A stretch of DNA of 64,000 bases from Microbacterium lacus (GCF_002812805.1 NZ_NMUM01000030.1:124001-188000); one strand, 5' to 3'. Shown: positions 39,239-48,221, numbered from the stretch's first letter. Numbers and translations: made by a program. The notes: generated from the letters alone by a model not told the origin.

Positions 39239-40581
39239 CGAACCCCGCGCGGATGCCGCGGCATCCGTTGCTCGAGTGGACCTGGGACGCGCTCGATTCC
39301 GCCGCGTTTGCGCGGGCGTTCACCCTCGCCGTTTTCGGGACGGTGGCTCTCTCGTTCGCGATCCAGAGGACCGCGGGGGTGGTGACCTACTCCACGGTCA
39401 TCGCGGGGCTGTGTGCCGTCGGTCTCGCAGTCCTACTGCGTCGCCGATCCGAACTCACCCTCGTGCGCCTCGTGCCGACCACCCTCGTGCTCTTCTTCGT
39501 GTGGCTCGCGGCGACCGCCGTGTGGAGCACAGAACCACCCCGAACGCTGGTCGGATGGCTTGTGCTCGCGGGACCCGCGTTCCTCGCCATCGTCATCGGA
39601 CACGTCCGCGACACCCTGCAGACGGTGCGAGCCCTCGGCGACACGCTGCGCGCTCTGCTCGCCCTCTCGCTGGCGCTCGAAATCCTCTCGGGCATCCTCC
39701 TCGACCTGCCGATCAGATTTTTGGGGATCCAGGGGAACATCGTCCTCGGGGGTCCGGTCCAAGGCATCTTCGGCACACGCAACATGCTCGGCTTCGTCGC
39801 GGTGATCGCGCTCATCACGTTCGTCATCGAGTGGCGTACCCGGTCGATCCCCCGCGGTCTCGCGATCTTCTCCCTCGTCCTCGGCGGATTGCTCGCACTG
39901 CTTTCCGCATCACCAACGGTCTTCGTCCTCGCGCTCGCGGTCGCCGTCGCGACGGGCGCGCTGGCGCTCGTGCGGCACGCGCCGCCCGAGCAACGACGAA
40001 GCCTGCAGATCTCACTCCTGTCGCTCGTCGTTGTGGGCGGTGTGTTCGCGTACTTCTTCCGTCGCCCGATCATCGCGATCCTGAATGCGGGCTCCGACTT
40101 CGCCACGAGAGCCGAGCTCTGGGACACGATCCTGAACATCTACGTGCGATACCGCCCGATACAGGGTTGGGGGTGGGTCGGCGCCTGGCCGACGGAGGAA
40201 TTCCCCTACACGTCGATCAACATCATCACGGACGAGACGCACGCGACCGCCCTGAACGCGTACCTCGATGTGCTTCTGCAGAGCGGATGGGTCGGCCTCC
40301 TGCTTTTCGCCGGCATGTGCGCCCTCGCCCTCGTCCGCTCATGGCTCGTGGCGAGCAAGCGGCGCTCCGTCCTCTACGCCTGGACACCGCTGGTCTTGAT
40401 CACGCTGCTCGTTGATTCGATGTTCGAGAGCTTCACGCTCGGCGGATTCGGGTGGCTCCTGCTCGTGGTGTGCGTCGTGCGCGCCGGGCTGAGCAGGTCG
40501 TGGCGGGAGGGCATCCAGCCACCCGCGCCAACGAGCGGCTCCCCGGCGCTCCCCCAGCAACCCCGGGATGGCGCAGGGTAG
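39235..40581 (+). CDS. O-antigen ligase / polymerase-like membrane protein (second of two)
   Basis: A 448-aa multi-helix protein of the same family. The signature region reads RAELWDTILNIYVRYRPIQGWGWVGAWP and TDETHATALNAYLDVLLQSGWVGLLLF, with HATALN replacing the HAHN of its neighbour. The GTG at 39235 overlaps the upstream stop; an ATG six codons later (39253) is an alternative. The pair may act on two polymers or divide polymerase and ligase jobs. Its TAG stop forms part of a possible -10 box (TAGGCT) for glfT2. Confidence 0.85.
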   Translation: MTNPARMPRHPLLEWTWDALDSAAFARAFTLAVFGTVALSFAIQRTAGVVTYSTVIAGLCAVGLAVLLRRRSELTLVRLVPTTLVLFFVWLAATAVWSTEPPRTLVGWLVLAGPAFLAIVIGHVRDTLQTVRALGDTLRALLALSLALEILSGILLDLPIRFLGIQGNIVLGGPVQGIFGTRNMLGFVAVIALITFVIEWRTRSIPRGLAIFSLVLGGLLALLSASPTVFVLALAVAVATGALALVRHAPPEQRRSLQISLLSLVVVGGVFAYFFRRPIIAILNAGSDFATRAELWDTILNIYVRYRPIQGWGWVGAWPTEEFPYTSINIITDETHATALNAYLDVLLQSGWVGLLLFAGMCALALVRSWLVASKRRSVLYAWTPLVLITLLVDSMFESFTLGGFGWLLLVVCVVRAGLSRSWREGIQPPAPTSGSPALPQQPRDGAG

Positions 40582-40584
40582 GCT
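40579..40584 (+). promoter_or_regulatory. Possible -10 box for glfT2 embedded in the upstream stop codon
   Basis: TAGGCT begins with the TAG stop of the ligase gene. A start site near 40591 would give a leader of about 44 nt that includes GGAG ahead of the GTG start at 40635. Confidence 0.35.
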
Positions 40585-40634
40585 TCACTGTCGGCTCGAC
40601 GCCTGCGCGCCCGCCCACTCCCGGAGAATCGCTC

Positions 40635-42545
40635 GTGACCCACGTCCTGCAAAATGTCGTCTTTCCCCTCGATCGCGACCCGGATCTGCTGCCGCTCTAC
40701 GCCGACCCGGAAACGTGGTCGGTCGTTGACGAGCAGCCCGTACGCGTCTCGAGCGTCGCGCACCTCGGCAACATCCTCGACCGCCGACGCGCCCGCATCG
40801 TCGCCGGTCGCCGCGTCTCTCTCGGCACCTACTTCAACGCTTTCCCCGCCTCGTACTGGCAGCACTGGACCGCTGTCCGAGACGTGCGTTTGACCGTCCG
40901 CACGACGGGTCGCGCGACCCTGCTGGTCTACCGTTCGAACGGCGAAGGCGCCCGGCAGCGCCTCGATACTCGCGAGGTCGACGGAGAGGCGACGTCATCC
41001 TTCGACGTGCGCCTCGACCAATACAGTGACGGCGGCTGGATCTGGTTCGACATCGTTGCGGACGATTCCCACGCGACTCTCGAGGGCGCGGAGTGGACGA
41101 CCGAACAGGAGCCGGTCCGTCGGGGCGGCGCCACACTCGGGATCACGACGTACAACAAACCGGATTACTGCATCGCCACGTTGCAAGCACTGTCCGAGGC
41201 GCCCGAGGCTCTCGAGGTCATCGATCGAATCCTGGTCATCGATCAGGGCACACAACGCGTGCAGGACGAGGGCGGCTACGAAACGGTGGTCGCCGCGCTC
41301 GATGACAAGCTCCGCATCATCCTCCAGCCGAACCTCGGCGGTTCGGGGGGCTTCGCGCGGGCGATGTCCGAGACCCTCGAAGCGGGAGAAAGCGACTTCG
41401 TCCAACTATTGGATGACGACGTACAGATTGAGCCGGAATCGATCCGTCGCTCGGTCGTCTTCGGCCGGTACGCGAGCGTTCCTACCATCGTCGGTGCACA
41501 CATGTTCGATCTCCTCGATCGACCGAAGCTCCACGCGTGGGCAGAAGTCGTCGACGAGACCCCTTTCATGTGGCGGACTCTCAATCAAGAGCGAATGCCC
41601 CACGACTTCAGCGTCGCCAACCTGCGACAGAGCCCCCAATTGCACGCGCGCCTCGATGCCGATTACAACGGCTGGTGGATGTGCCTGATCCCGGTCGAGA
41701 CGATCAGGGCCGTCGGGCTCTCCCTCCCCGCATTCATCAAGTGGGACGACGCCGAGTACTGCCTCCGCGCGGGACGGGCCGGCTTCCCGACGGTCTCGGT
41801 GCCGGGAATCGCTCTGTGGCACGTGTCGTGGCTCGGCAAGGACGATTCGATCGACTGGCAAGCGTACTTCCACGCGCGGAACCGCATCGTTGCCGCGCTT
41901 CTGCATTCCGGGCAGCCGGAGGGCGGCACTCTGTTGCGCCACAGTCGACGCGTCGACCTCAAGCACCTCATGATGATGCAGTACTACCCGGTGACGCTCC
42001 GCCACCGGGCGCTGCGGGACATCCTGTTGGGACCGGCTCATATGCGAGCCGGACTTGCGACTGCCATGCCCGCCGCGCGGGCGCTGGCCGCGGACTTTCC
42101 CGAGACGGTCGTACACCGGGATTCGGGCGTGCCGATGCGTGCTCGACGTGGCCGCCAGGTGTTCGGCAGGAAACGAAAGCACGAGTTCGACAGTCCGACG
42201 GGCCTGCGCCTGCGCTGGTTCACGGCGAAGACGATCGCGTCGCACGTGCTCCACAGCCCGCGACCCGAGAACGTCGCTCAGCCCGAGGTCGAATTCGCCA
42301 AGGGCGACGCGCACTGGTGGCGCGTCCCGCTGTTCGACAGCGCGCTCGTGAGTGCTGCGGATGGATCGGGCAAGAACGTTTATACGCGCGACCGCGCGCA
42401 GTATCGCCGGCTCCTGAAGGACAGCATCCTGCTTCACCGCAGGCTGCGCCGAGGGTGGGCGGATCTGGCCGCTCAGTACCGGGCCAGCGCCGGCGAACTC
42501 AGTTCGCACGAGGCATGGAAGCGCACCTTCGAGGGACAATCATGA
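40635..42545 (+). CDS. glfT2: Galactofuranosyltransferase GlfT2
   Basis: A processive enzyme of 636 aa that extends galactan from UDP-galactofuranose on a lipid carrier at the cytoplasmic face. An N-terminal beta domain precedes the GT-A fold: TLGITTYNKPDYC, PNLGGSGGFARAM, the metal-binding LLDDDV (DDD 260-262), WDDAEY (370-375, catalytic base) and HVSWLGKDDSIDWQAYFHARNR with His397. These positions nearly coincide with M. tuberculosis GlfT2. The helical C-terminal region follows. GTG start with GGAG upstream; the longer frame to 40452 lies within the ligase gene. Coupled to glfT1 by a 4-nt overlap. Confidence 0.95.
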   Translation: MTHVLQNVVFPLDRDPDLLPLYADPETWSVVDEQPVRVSSVAHLGNILDRRRARIVAGRRVSLGTYFNAFPASYWQHWTAVRDVRLTVRTTGRATLLVYRSNGEGARQRLDTREVDGEATSSFDVRLDQYSDGGWIWFDIVADDSHATLEGAEWTTEQEPVRRGGATLGITTYNKPDYCIATLQALSEAPEALEVIDRILVIDQGTQRVQDEGGYETVVAALDDKLRIILQPNLGGSGGFARAMSETLEAGESDFVQLLDDDVQIEPESIRRSVVFGRYASVPTIVGAHMFDLLDRPKLHAWAEVVDETPFMWRTLNQERMPHDFSVANLRQSPQLHARLDADYNGWWMCLIPVETIRAVGLSLPAFIKWDDAEYCLRAGRAGFPTVSVPGIALWHVSWLGKDDSIDWQAYFHARNRIVAALLHSGQPEGGTLLRHSRRVDLKHLMMMQYYPVTLRHRALRDILLGPAHMRAGLATAMPAARALAADFPETVVHRDSGVPMRARRGRQVFGRKRKHEFDSPTGLRLRWFTAKTIASHVLHSPRPENVAQPEVEFAKGDAHWWRVPLFDSALVSAADGSGKNVYTRDRAQYRRLLKDSILLHRRLRRGWADLAAQYRASAGELSSHEAWKRTFEGQS

Positions 42546-43555
42546 CGACGACGAGTCCTCAGCACGCAGGACGGGAGCATGCCCTGTTCGATCCAGCATC
42601 CGCGACCATCGCGATCGTGACGTACAACCGCTCGGCGCTGCTGTCCAAGCTGCTCGCGTCGATCGTGCGAATGGATCCCCACCCGGGGCACGTCGTCGTC
42701 ATCGACAACGCGTCCGTCGATGACACCGCAGAGGTCGTGGAGTCCTTCCGCGAGCAGATCCCCGCGACGATCGTCTACCGGCGTCTCGAGACGAACACCG
42801 GAGGGTCGGGCGGCTTCAGCGAGGGCATGCGCGTTGCGTATGAGCTTGGCTCGACGTGGATGTGGCTGATGGACGACGACGTCGAGGTCCTGCCCGACGG
42901 CCTCGCCCGGATGGGCGACTGGGCTCCGCGGTTCAAGAGCATCCAGGGTCGCCGCTACGACTACGACGGCAGCGAGTTCTACTGGCAGTACCGACTCTCG
43001 ATTCCGTTGGGCATTCCCATCCCCTTCGCTCCGGCGGGGTTCGATGAGGCGCGCTTCCGCGAGATGAACTCCGGATGCTTCGAGGGGATGTTCATCCACC
43101 GCGACATCGTGCAGAAGGTCGGTCTGCCCGATCCGCGCTTCTTCATTTACTGGGATGACTCGGTTTACGGATGGCTCGCGTCACGCCACACGACCGCGGT
43201 GATCGTCGACGAGTTTGTCCTGCGGCGTACCCGCGAGATCCGGCAATGGGACATGGGCGTGCGGCACCTGAACGCCTCGAGCAACGCGTACCGCTACTAC
43301 ATCATGCGAAACCGCGGGCACATGCGGCACTACTTCCGAACCCAGGGCGCGCTTCGTCCCGTTCGTTTCGCGATCGGGACCTTCCTGACGTTCGCGAAGG
43401 AGCTGATCCGTCTGGTCTTCGTGGAGCGCACGGTTCGCGGCACGAGCAACCTCTGGCGTGGGCTCCGCGACGGGCGGAAGATCGCACGCGACAAGGCGTG
43501 GGAGCCGATGCCCCCGCTCGGCTCGCCAATCACTGAACCCCGAACAGGTCGTTGA
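42542..43555 (+). CDS. glfT1: Galactofuranosyltransferase GlfT1-like (initiating)
   Basis: A GT2 enzyme of 337 aa. IAIVTYNRSALLSKLL starts the fold; TGGSGGFSEGM, LMDDDVEVLPDG (DDD 111-113) and FFIYWDDSVYGW follow the GlfT1 pattern. In mycobacteria GlfT1 adds the first galactofuranoses to the rhamnose-GlcNAc linker before GlfT2 elongates. The start is the ATG overlapping the glfT2 stop. Another rhamnosyl- or galactofuranosyltransferase activity is possible, as the family is broad. Ends 93 nt before a secreted CAP protein. Confidence 0.88.
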   Translation: MTTTSPQHAGREHALFDPASATIAIVTYNRSALLSKLLASIVRMDPHPGHVVVIDNASVDDTAEVVESFREQIPATIVYRRLETNTGGSGGFSEGMRVAYELGSTWMWLMDDDVEVLPDGLARMGDWAPRFKSIQGRRYDYDGSEFYWQYRLSIPLGIPIPFAPAGFDEARFREMNSGCFEGMFIHRDIVQKVGLPDPRFFIYWDDSVYGWLASRHTTAVIVDEFVLRRTREIRQWDMGVRHLNASSNAYRYYIMRNRGHMRHYFRTQGALRPVRFAIGTFLTFAKELIRLVFVERTVRGTSNLWRGLRDGRKIARDKAWEPMPPLGSPITEPRTGR

Positions 43556-43636
43556 GGCAGTTCGTTACATGGGAGCCGTTAGCGGCCCTCAACCGGGGTA
43601 AGAACCCTATCCGAGAGCAACAACGGTCGGATTCGC

Positions 43637-43642
43637 TAGCCT
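43637..43642 (+). promoter_or_regulatory. Putative leaderless -10 box for the CAP-domain protein
   Basis: TAGCCT, 6 nt before the ATG at 43649. Confidence 0.45.
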
Positions 43643-43648
43643 TGGCTG

Positions 43649-44761
43649 ATGCGACTTAATGATCGCCGTAAGCGGATCACTCCCATCCGCGGGTCGTGGG
43701 CAGTGCGGCTAATGCTCGCGATCGTCGTAGCTTGCAGCGCAGTAGTTGGGTTACCGGCAACGCCCGCGGCCGCCTACGAAGAGAGCACGATCGTCGCGCT
43801 CGCGAACCAGTCCCGGGCTGCACAGGGGCTCCGCGGTCTCGTGCGGAACACATCGCTCGACCACGTCGCCCTGGGCTGGGCGAATCAGATGGCACTCAAC
43901 GGGTTCATTTCGCATAATCCCTCGTACACCTCAGAGATCCCCGGGGGGTGGACATCGGCGGGTGAGAACGTCGCCCAGGGTTATGGAAGCGCATCCGCCC
44001 TCCACGAGGGCTGGATGAACTCCACTGGTCACCGAGCTAACATTCTGGGCGACTTCACCGACATCGGAACGGCACTCATCCGGGCCAATGGAACAACTTG
44101 GGCAGTGCAGGTATTCGCCAAATATCCGGGTAGCGAACCGCAGGCGCCCGCCGGACACCCGAGCGTCGCTCGCATTGGGACGGGCGCCGTATCGATAAAA
44201 GGGCCGTCTTCTGAGTTGCTCCCCGGCGTGACCGTCGAGATCCGCTCCGAATCCTGCGACGGGGAGCCGGTTTGGAACACGACAACGACGAGCCGACCAG
44301 ATGCCTACGGAGCTTTCGGTATCGGCCTAGCCCCCGGCCGGTATTGCATCAAGACGCTTTCAGCGCCCCCGCCTTATTCCGTCGCCCCGGATGTCGTCTT
44401 CACGATCGAGCCACGACACGAGAATTGGGTGACGGTGTGGTTGCCTGGCCCCACTCTGAAGCGGATCGTCACGGGAGCCTTGGTGACGAAAAGCGTTCGC
44501 GATCGCCCCGTCAACGGCGTCACTGCTCATATCCGGGAAGGGTCGTGCGTGATCTCGGGCCAAGGGGTCTGGCAGAACACGACGGCGGCGAATCAGTGGG
44601 CGCAGGGCGGGTTCGGTATTTCTTTGGCAGAGGGGCTGTATTGCGTCAGCACCCTTGGAGTTCCGCTTGGATACGAGACTCCCCAGCCATTTGAAGTGAC
44701 GGTCGCCAGTCCCTCTCCGTATTGGATCACGATTTGGGTGCCTGGACGTGGGCCCAGCTAG
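43649..44761 (+). CDS. Secreted CAP-domain protein with two C-terminal repeats
   Basis: A 370-aa exported protein. Signal peptide: helix at 18-36, predicted cleavage after PAAA near residue 42. The CAP (SCP/PR-1) domain covers residues 44-160, with His72 (SLDHVALGW), Glu106 (GENVAQ) and His128 (GHRANILG). Two homologous units of about 90 residues follow (178-268 and 275-367). Each has TGA, GVT, IR-x2-SC, VWxNTT-like, GFGI-x-LA-x-G-x-YC and W-x-T/I-x-WxPG, and each has a cysteine pair that could form a disulfide. The unit resembles a small beta-sandwich but I cannot name it. Its base composition is less G+C-rich than the neighbours, so transfer is possible. Confidence 0.85.
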   Translation: MRLNDRRKRITPIRGSWAVRLMLAIVVACSAVVGLPATPAAAYEESTIVALANQSRAAQGLRGLVRNTSLDHVALGWANQMALNGFISHNPSYTSEIPGGWTSAGENVAQGYGSASALHEGWMNSTGHRANILGDFTDIGTALIRANGTTWAVQVFAKYPGSEPQAPAGHPSVARIGTGAVSIKGPSSELLPGVTVEIRSESCDGEPVWNTTTTSRPDAYGAFGIGLAPGRYCIKTLSAPPPYSVAPDVVFTIEPRHENWVTVWLPGPTLKRIVTGALVTKSVRDRPVNGVTAHIREGSCVISGQGVWQNTTAANQWAQGGFGISLAEGLYCVSTLGVPLGYETPQPFEVTVASPSPYWITIWVPGRGPS

Positions 44762-44819
44762 CCTCAATCATTTATACGCGCCCAGCTGTTCCGCTACGTA
44801 TATGAGCGAGCGACCGCGC

Positions 44820-45557
44820 TCAGCTGTTGTGGTCGGCGTTGTACCGGTCGAGGACCTCGTCGATAGGGCCATCCAGCACGAGCCGGTGCTTGTCGAGGTA
44901 CAGTCCGCGGGTGCAGAAGCGGCGCAGGTCCCGCTCGTTGTGCGAGACGAAGAACAGTGTCCGTCCCTCGGCCAGCAGCTCATCGATCCGCATGTAGCAC
45001 TTCTCTTTGAACGCCTTGTCCCCCACGGCCAGCACTTCGTCGACGAGCAGAATCGGCTCCTCGAGTTGCGAGACGACCGCGAACGCCAGGCGCACCTTCA
45101 TGCCGCTCGACAGGTGCTTGTACGGGGTGTCGACGGAGTCGTGCAATTCGGCGAAGTCGATGATGCCGTCGAACCGGCGGGCAACCTCGGCCCGGGACAT
45201 CCCGTGCAATCCCGCCGTCAGGCGGACGTTCTCGCGCACCGTCAGGTCGCCGACGAATCCACCGGTGATCTCGATCAGCGGCGCGACACCCCCGTTTACC
45301 TGCACGGTACCCTCGTCGGCGAGCAGCACCTTCGCCACCAACTTCAGGAGCGTCGACTTGCCCTGACCGTTGCGTCCGACAACCCCGATCGACTCCCCCG
45401 GCTGGACGTCGAACGAGACGGTGCGCAACGCCCAGAATTCGTTCGGACGGACGCGACGGGATGCCCCGGCGAACAGGTCCTTGAAGCTACGACGCCCGCG
45501 ACGATTGCGGCGGAACCGGATGCCGAGGTCGCGCACCTCGATGGCTGCCCCGCTCAT
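44820..45557 (-). CDS. ABC-2 polysaccharide exporter, ATP-binding subunit (Wzt/TagH type)
   Basis: A 245-aa ATPase. Walker A VVGRNGQGKSTLLKL, ABC signature LSSGMKVRLAFAV, Walker B LLVDEVLAVGD and switch His VSHNERD are intact. It is N-terminal ATPase only, without the C-terminal carbohydrate-binding domain of E. coli Wzt. It would export a lipid-linked glycan through the permease encoded immediately upstream. Start ATG at 45557 overlaps the permease stop by one base; the longer frame lies inside the permease gene. Confidence 0.93.
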   Translation of the reverse strand: MSGAAIEVRDLGIRFRRNRRGRRSFKDLFAGASRRVRPNEFWALRTVSFDVQPGESIGVVGRNGQGKSTLLKLVAKVLLADEGTVQVNGGVAPLIEITGGFVGDLTVRENVRLTAGLHGMSRAEVARRFDGIIDFAELHDSVDTPYKHLSSGMKVRLAFAVVSQLEEPILLVDEVLAVGDKAFKEKCYMRIDELLAEGRTLFFVSHNERDLRRFCTRGLYLDKHRLVLDGPIDEVLDRYNADHNS

Positions 45558-46348
45558 CAGAGCTCCTTCAGGACGGGTCGTTCGAGCTTGCGGAACACCA
45601 GGATCCCGAGACCCAGGAAGGCCAGACACATCACGGCACCGACCACGATGCTGAGGGTGTCCCAGACCTCGGGAAAGAACCCGACGCGGTACAGCGTGAA
45701 GATGCCCGACAGCGGGTTGAACGCCGCCAGCTGCGGGAAGAGGCCGGGCAGGTCGCCCACGCTGTAGATAATCGGCGAGGCATAGAACAGCACGCGCAAG
45801 ATCAGCTTGGTGGTGCGCTCGAGGTCGGTGTACAGAACACACAGCGGTGCAACCAGCAGGCCCAGACCGACGAGCAGCGCCGTCTGCAGAATGATCGCAA
45901 CGGGGAACCAGAGCAGCCCCCATCCGACCGGCGCGCCGGCGATGATCGCGAAGCCGACGAGCACGGGCAGCGAGCAGAGAAACTCGACGCCCTTACTGAG
46001 GACGATGCGGTTGACCCAGATCGATCGAGGAATCGCTGTCGACCGGACGAGCCGTGCGTCTTTATTGAATGCACGGGTGAAGTCCGAGACGGCCGAGTTG
46101 AACCAGACCCACGGCAGCAGCGCCGTGATCAGGAACACGATGTAGGGCTCGTGTCCGACCGTGCGCTGGAAGATCTGCGTGAAGACGAACCAGTAGATCG
46201 CGCTCATGACGAGCGGATCGAGGATCGACCACACGTATCCCAGGGCGCTCGTGGCGTAGCGAACACGAAGGTCGCGGGCCGAAAGCAGCCAGAGGGAGTG
46301 CAGGTATCGCCGGGCGGAGCCGGGGCTACCGACGGCGGCGGTGGTCAC
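45557..46348 (-). CDS. ABC-2 polysaccharide exporter, permease subunit (Wzm/TagG type)
   Basis: A 263-aa permease with six membrane helices and the ABC-2 motif region RDLRVRYATSALGYVWSILDPLVMSAIYWFVF, the amphipathic entry helix of this family. Near the end, FNPLSGIFTLYRVGFFP is also typical. With the ATPase it carries a glycan out of the cytoplasm. I chose the GTG at 46348 because TAGACT lies 7 nt upstream; a frame up to 46414 is open but unsupported. Faces a divergent lipoprotein gene that has the same -10 hexamer. Confidence 0.9.
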   Translation of the reverse strand: MTTAAVGSPGSARRYLHSLWLLSARDLRVRYATSALGYVWSILDPLVMSAIYWFVFTQIFQRTVGHEPYIVFLITALLPWVWFNSAVSDFTRAFNKDARLVRSTAIPRSIWVNRIVLSKGVEFLCSLPVLVGFAIIAGAPVGWGLLWFPVAIILQTALLVGLGLLVAPLCVLYTDLERTTKLILRVLFYASPIIYSVGDLPGLFPQLAAFNPLSGIFTLYRVGFFPEVWDTLSIVVGAVMCLAFLGLGILVFRKLERPVLKEL

Positions 46349-46355
46349 GCATGCG

Positions 46356-46361
46356 AGTCTA
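46356..46361 (-). promoter_or_regulatory. Putative leaderless -10 box for the ABC permease
   Basis: TAGACT on the minus strand, 7 nt before the GTG at 46348. Confidence 0.45.
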
Positions 46362-46440
46362 GTTCGGCGTGGGCAACCGTTCGGATGTGCTTGGAATCTG
46401 ATCGTTACTTGCATAGCGCGAGCGCCAACGCCCCCGTGTT

Positions 46441-46446
46441 TAGACT
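46441..46446 (+). promoter_or_regulatory. Putative leaderless -10 box for the 225-aa lipoprotein
   Basis: TAGACT, 6 nt before the ATG at 46453; identical hexamer to the divergent permease promoter. Confidence 0.45.
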
Positions 46447-46452
46447 CGCGCT

Positions 46453-47130
46453 ATGTGCCGCGCCTTCCCCGCCGTCCTCTTGGCAATCTGTCTGATGATG
46501 ACGGGATGCGGTTCTTCGCCCGCCATTGTCGCGTCTACATCGGATCCGACTTCCTCGGGCTCGCCCAGTCCGACCCCAACGGCGACTCCTTCCCCTGGAG
46601 CGTCAAATACCGCGCCCGTCGACGATGAGCAGACCCCGCAGGATTCTCCGGATGAGCAGGTCGCTGAGCCTGTGCCGGCCCCGTCCGAGACAAGGGGACC
46701 GGACGAGGTCGACCCAGCGGACTACACGTCCGACGCAGTCGACCCCCAAAACGGAAACATCCCCCTACCCGGAGTAGCGTTCCGAACTGCAGACGGGCTC
46801 ATAATATGCGGAATCTTGACCTCAGGATACGTGGCTGGGCAAGCAGGGTCGGGTTCCTGCACGATCGATTCCTATCGCGACGTTATTCCCCAGCCCGCAG
46901 ACCGCGAGCCGTTTGTCAAGTCCGTCATGGCGGATCCCACGACAGGTTCTTATTTTCTGTATCCGGACCGCTTCGCACATCCCGATCGAGAAATTCCTGT
47001 TCTCGCCGCCGGAAAGTCGATCCGGTTCGAGGGAACGAGTTGCTCAGTAAACAGTGACAGCGTGACGTGCGTAATCTCTTCGACCGGGCGGGGATTCACC
47101 ATCTCTCAATCGGCATACCAACTGTTCTGA
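46453..47130 (+). CDS. Putative lipoprotein, unknown function (225 aa)
   Basis: The signal peptide MCRAFPAVLLAICLMMTGC ends in a lipobox with Cys19. A 70-residue Ser/Thr/Pro spacer (PSPTPTATPSPGA) follows, then a globular part from about residue 95 (VAFRTADGLIICGILTSGYVAGQAGSGS). Its four cysteines could form disulfides. I do not recognise the domain. Leaderless promoter, lower G+C than neighbours. It sits between an exporter and a deaminase gene, so it may be part of an inserted accessory stretch. Confidence 0.65.
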   Translation: MCRAFPAVLLAICLMMTGCGSSPAIVASTSDPTSSGSPSPTPTATPSPGASNTAPVDDEQTPQDSPDEQVAEPVPAPSETRGPDEVDPADYTSDAVDPQNGNIPLPGVAFRTADGLIICGILTSGYVAGQAGSGSCTIDSYRDVIPQPADREPFVKSVMADPTTGSYFLYPDRFAHPDREIPVLAAGKSIRFEGTSCSVNSDSVTCVISSTGRGFTISQSAYQLF

Positions 47131-47170
47131 CAGCGAAAGTCAGCCCGCGTCGAGCACAACTAGGAGTTTC

Positions 47171-47659
47171 ATGCCCGCATCTCTGAGCGATGAGGATCTC
47201 GGCCACTTGCGCGAGAGCATCCGCGTCGCCGAGCAGTCGCGCGCCGAAGGGTCGCATCCGTTCGGGTCCTTGGTCGTCGACGTCCGCGGCCGAATCGTGT
47301 CGTCCTACGGCAACAACTCTTTGCCGCCCCACGGAGACCCCACGCAGCACGCGGAGATGCGCGCGGTGGCCGCTGCCGCGCGACTTCTCGGCCCGGACGG
47401 GATGCGCGGATCGACCCTCTTCACAAGCGCCGAACCGTGCGCGATGTGCGCGGGCGCTGCCTACTGGACAGGCATCGACCGCGTCGTTTATGCGCTCTCT
47501 GAGAGGCGTCTGCTTTCACTCACGGGTGCGCACGAGGAGAACCCGACACTCGACCTCCCGTGCCGCGAGGTGTTCGCCCGGGGTCAGCGCACCGTCCAGG
47601 TCGTGGGACCCATGCTCGAGGACGAGGCCGCCCAGGCGCACACGGGCTTCTGGGTCTGA
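47171..47659 (+). CDS. Nucleoside/base deaminase (CDA superfamily)
   Basis: A 162-aa zinc-dependent deaminase. The catalytic HAE is in PTQHAEMRAVAAAA and the two zinc cysteines in SAEPCAMCAGAAYWTGIDRVVYAL. The fold and spacing are those of the guanine/cytosine/tRNA-adenosine deaminase group. The C-terminal PCREVFARGQRTVQVVGPML is nearer to guanine- or cytosine-type enzymes than to TadA, but substrate is undetermined. AGGAG precedes the ATG. Converges on a small lipoprotein gene 12 nt away. Confidence 0.88.
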   Translation: MPASLSDEDLGHLRESIRVAEQSRAEGSHPFGSLVVDVRGRIVSSYGNNSLPPHGDPTQHAEMRAVAAAARLLGPDGMRGSTLFTSAEPCAMCAGAAYWTGIDRVVYALSERRLLSLTGAHEENPTLDLPCREVFARGQRTVQVVGPMLEDEAAQAHTGFWV

Positions 47660-47671
47660 AGGCTTCTCGGG

Positions 47672-48145
47672 CTAGAGCGCGGCGCGGATGCGCTCAAGTT
47701 GGCCGCGATCCGTCGGCGCGACGGCGTAAAGCCCCTGTTTCACGAAGTCGTCCGCGACGATCCCGAACGGGGCCACCGAGTCGAGGTAGGTCAGGTACTC
47801 GTCCTCGGACGCGAACTCGTAGATGCGAACTTCGCTCCCGTCAAGTCTTCCCACTCCCCACTGGGAGACGTAGTCGGCGGTGCCGCGGAGCGTGAAGTCG
47901 GCGAGGCCCAGTCGATCGGCGATGTTCATCAACTCGTGCTGCGCAGGTGAAGTAGGTGACGCGATGGGCTCCGGCGAGGATGTCACGACAGGCGAATCCG
48001 ACGCGTGGGTTGAAGGCGACACCGATACCGTCGGAGAATTGCTAACGCCAGGAGACGATGGGGCTGCCGCTTCGGGCTCTGCGGCACAGCTCGAGATCGC
48101 GAGTGCAACGGCAAGGACTGCCGCAACGGGTAGGTAGCGCTTCAC
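47672..48145 (-). CDS. Small lipoprotein, unknown function (157 aa)
   Basis: The signal sequence MKRYLPVAAVLAVALAISSC ends in a lipobox-like SSC (Cys20). A Ser/Pro/Val-rich linker to about residue 65 leads to a globular region of about 90 residues (HELMNIADRLGLADFTLRGTADYVSQWGVGRLDGSEVRIYEFASEDEYLTYLDSV). Domain not recognised. The start is GTG with TAGGCT 6 nt upstream. Confidence 0.65.
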   Translation of the reverse strand: MKRYLPVAAVLAVALAISSCAAEPEAAAPSSPGVSNSPTVSVSPSTHASDSPVVTSSPEPIASPTSPAQHELMNIADRLGLADFTLRGTADYVSQWGVGRLDGSEVRIYEFASEDEYLTYLDSVAPFGIVADDFVKQGLYAVAPTDRGQLERIRAAL

Positions 48146-48151
48146 GCGACG

Positions 48152-48157
48152 AGCCTA
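48152..48157 (-). promoter_or_regulatory. Putative leaderless -10 box for the small lipoprotein
   Basis: TAGGCT on the minus strand, 6 nt before the GTG at 48145. Confidence 0.45.
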
Positions 48158-48221
48158 ACCGCGCGTTTTACATTCTTGAGCCGCCCACGCCAGCGGAACG
48201 TTCATCGGGGTCACGCGCGAG

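Noticed and set aside
44773..44802. TATACG/CGTATA inverted repeat between convergent genes as a terminator
   Set aside because: Only 6-bp arms with an 18-nt loop and AT-rich stem; too weak to call.
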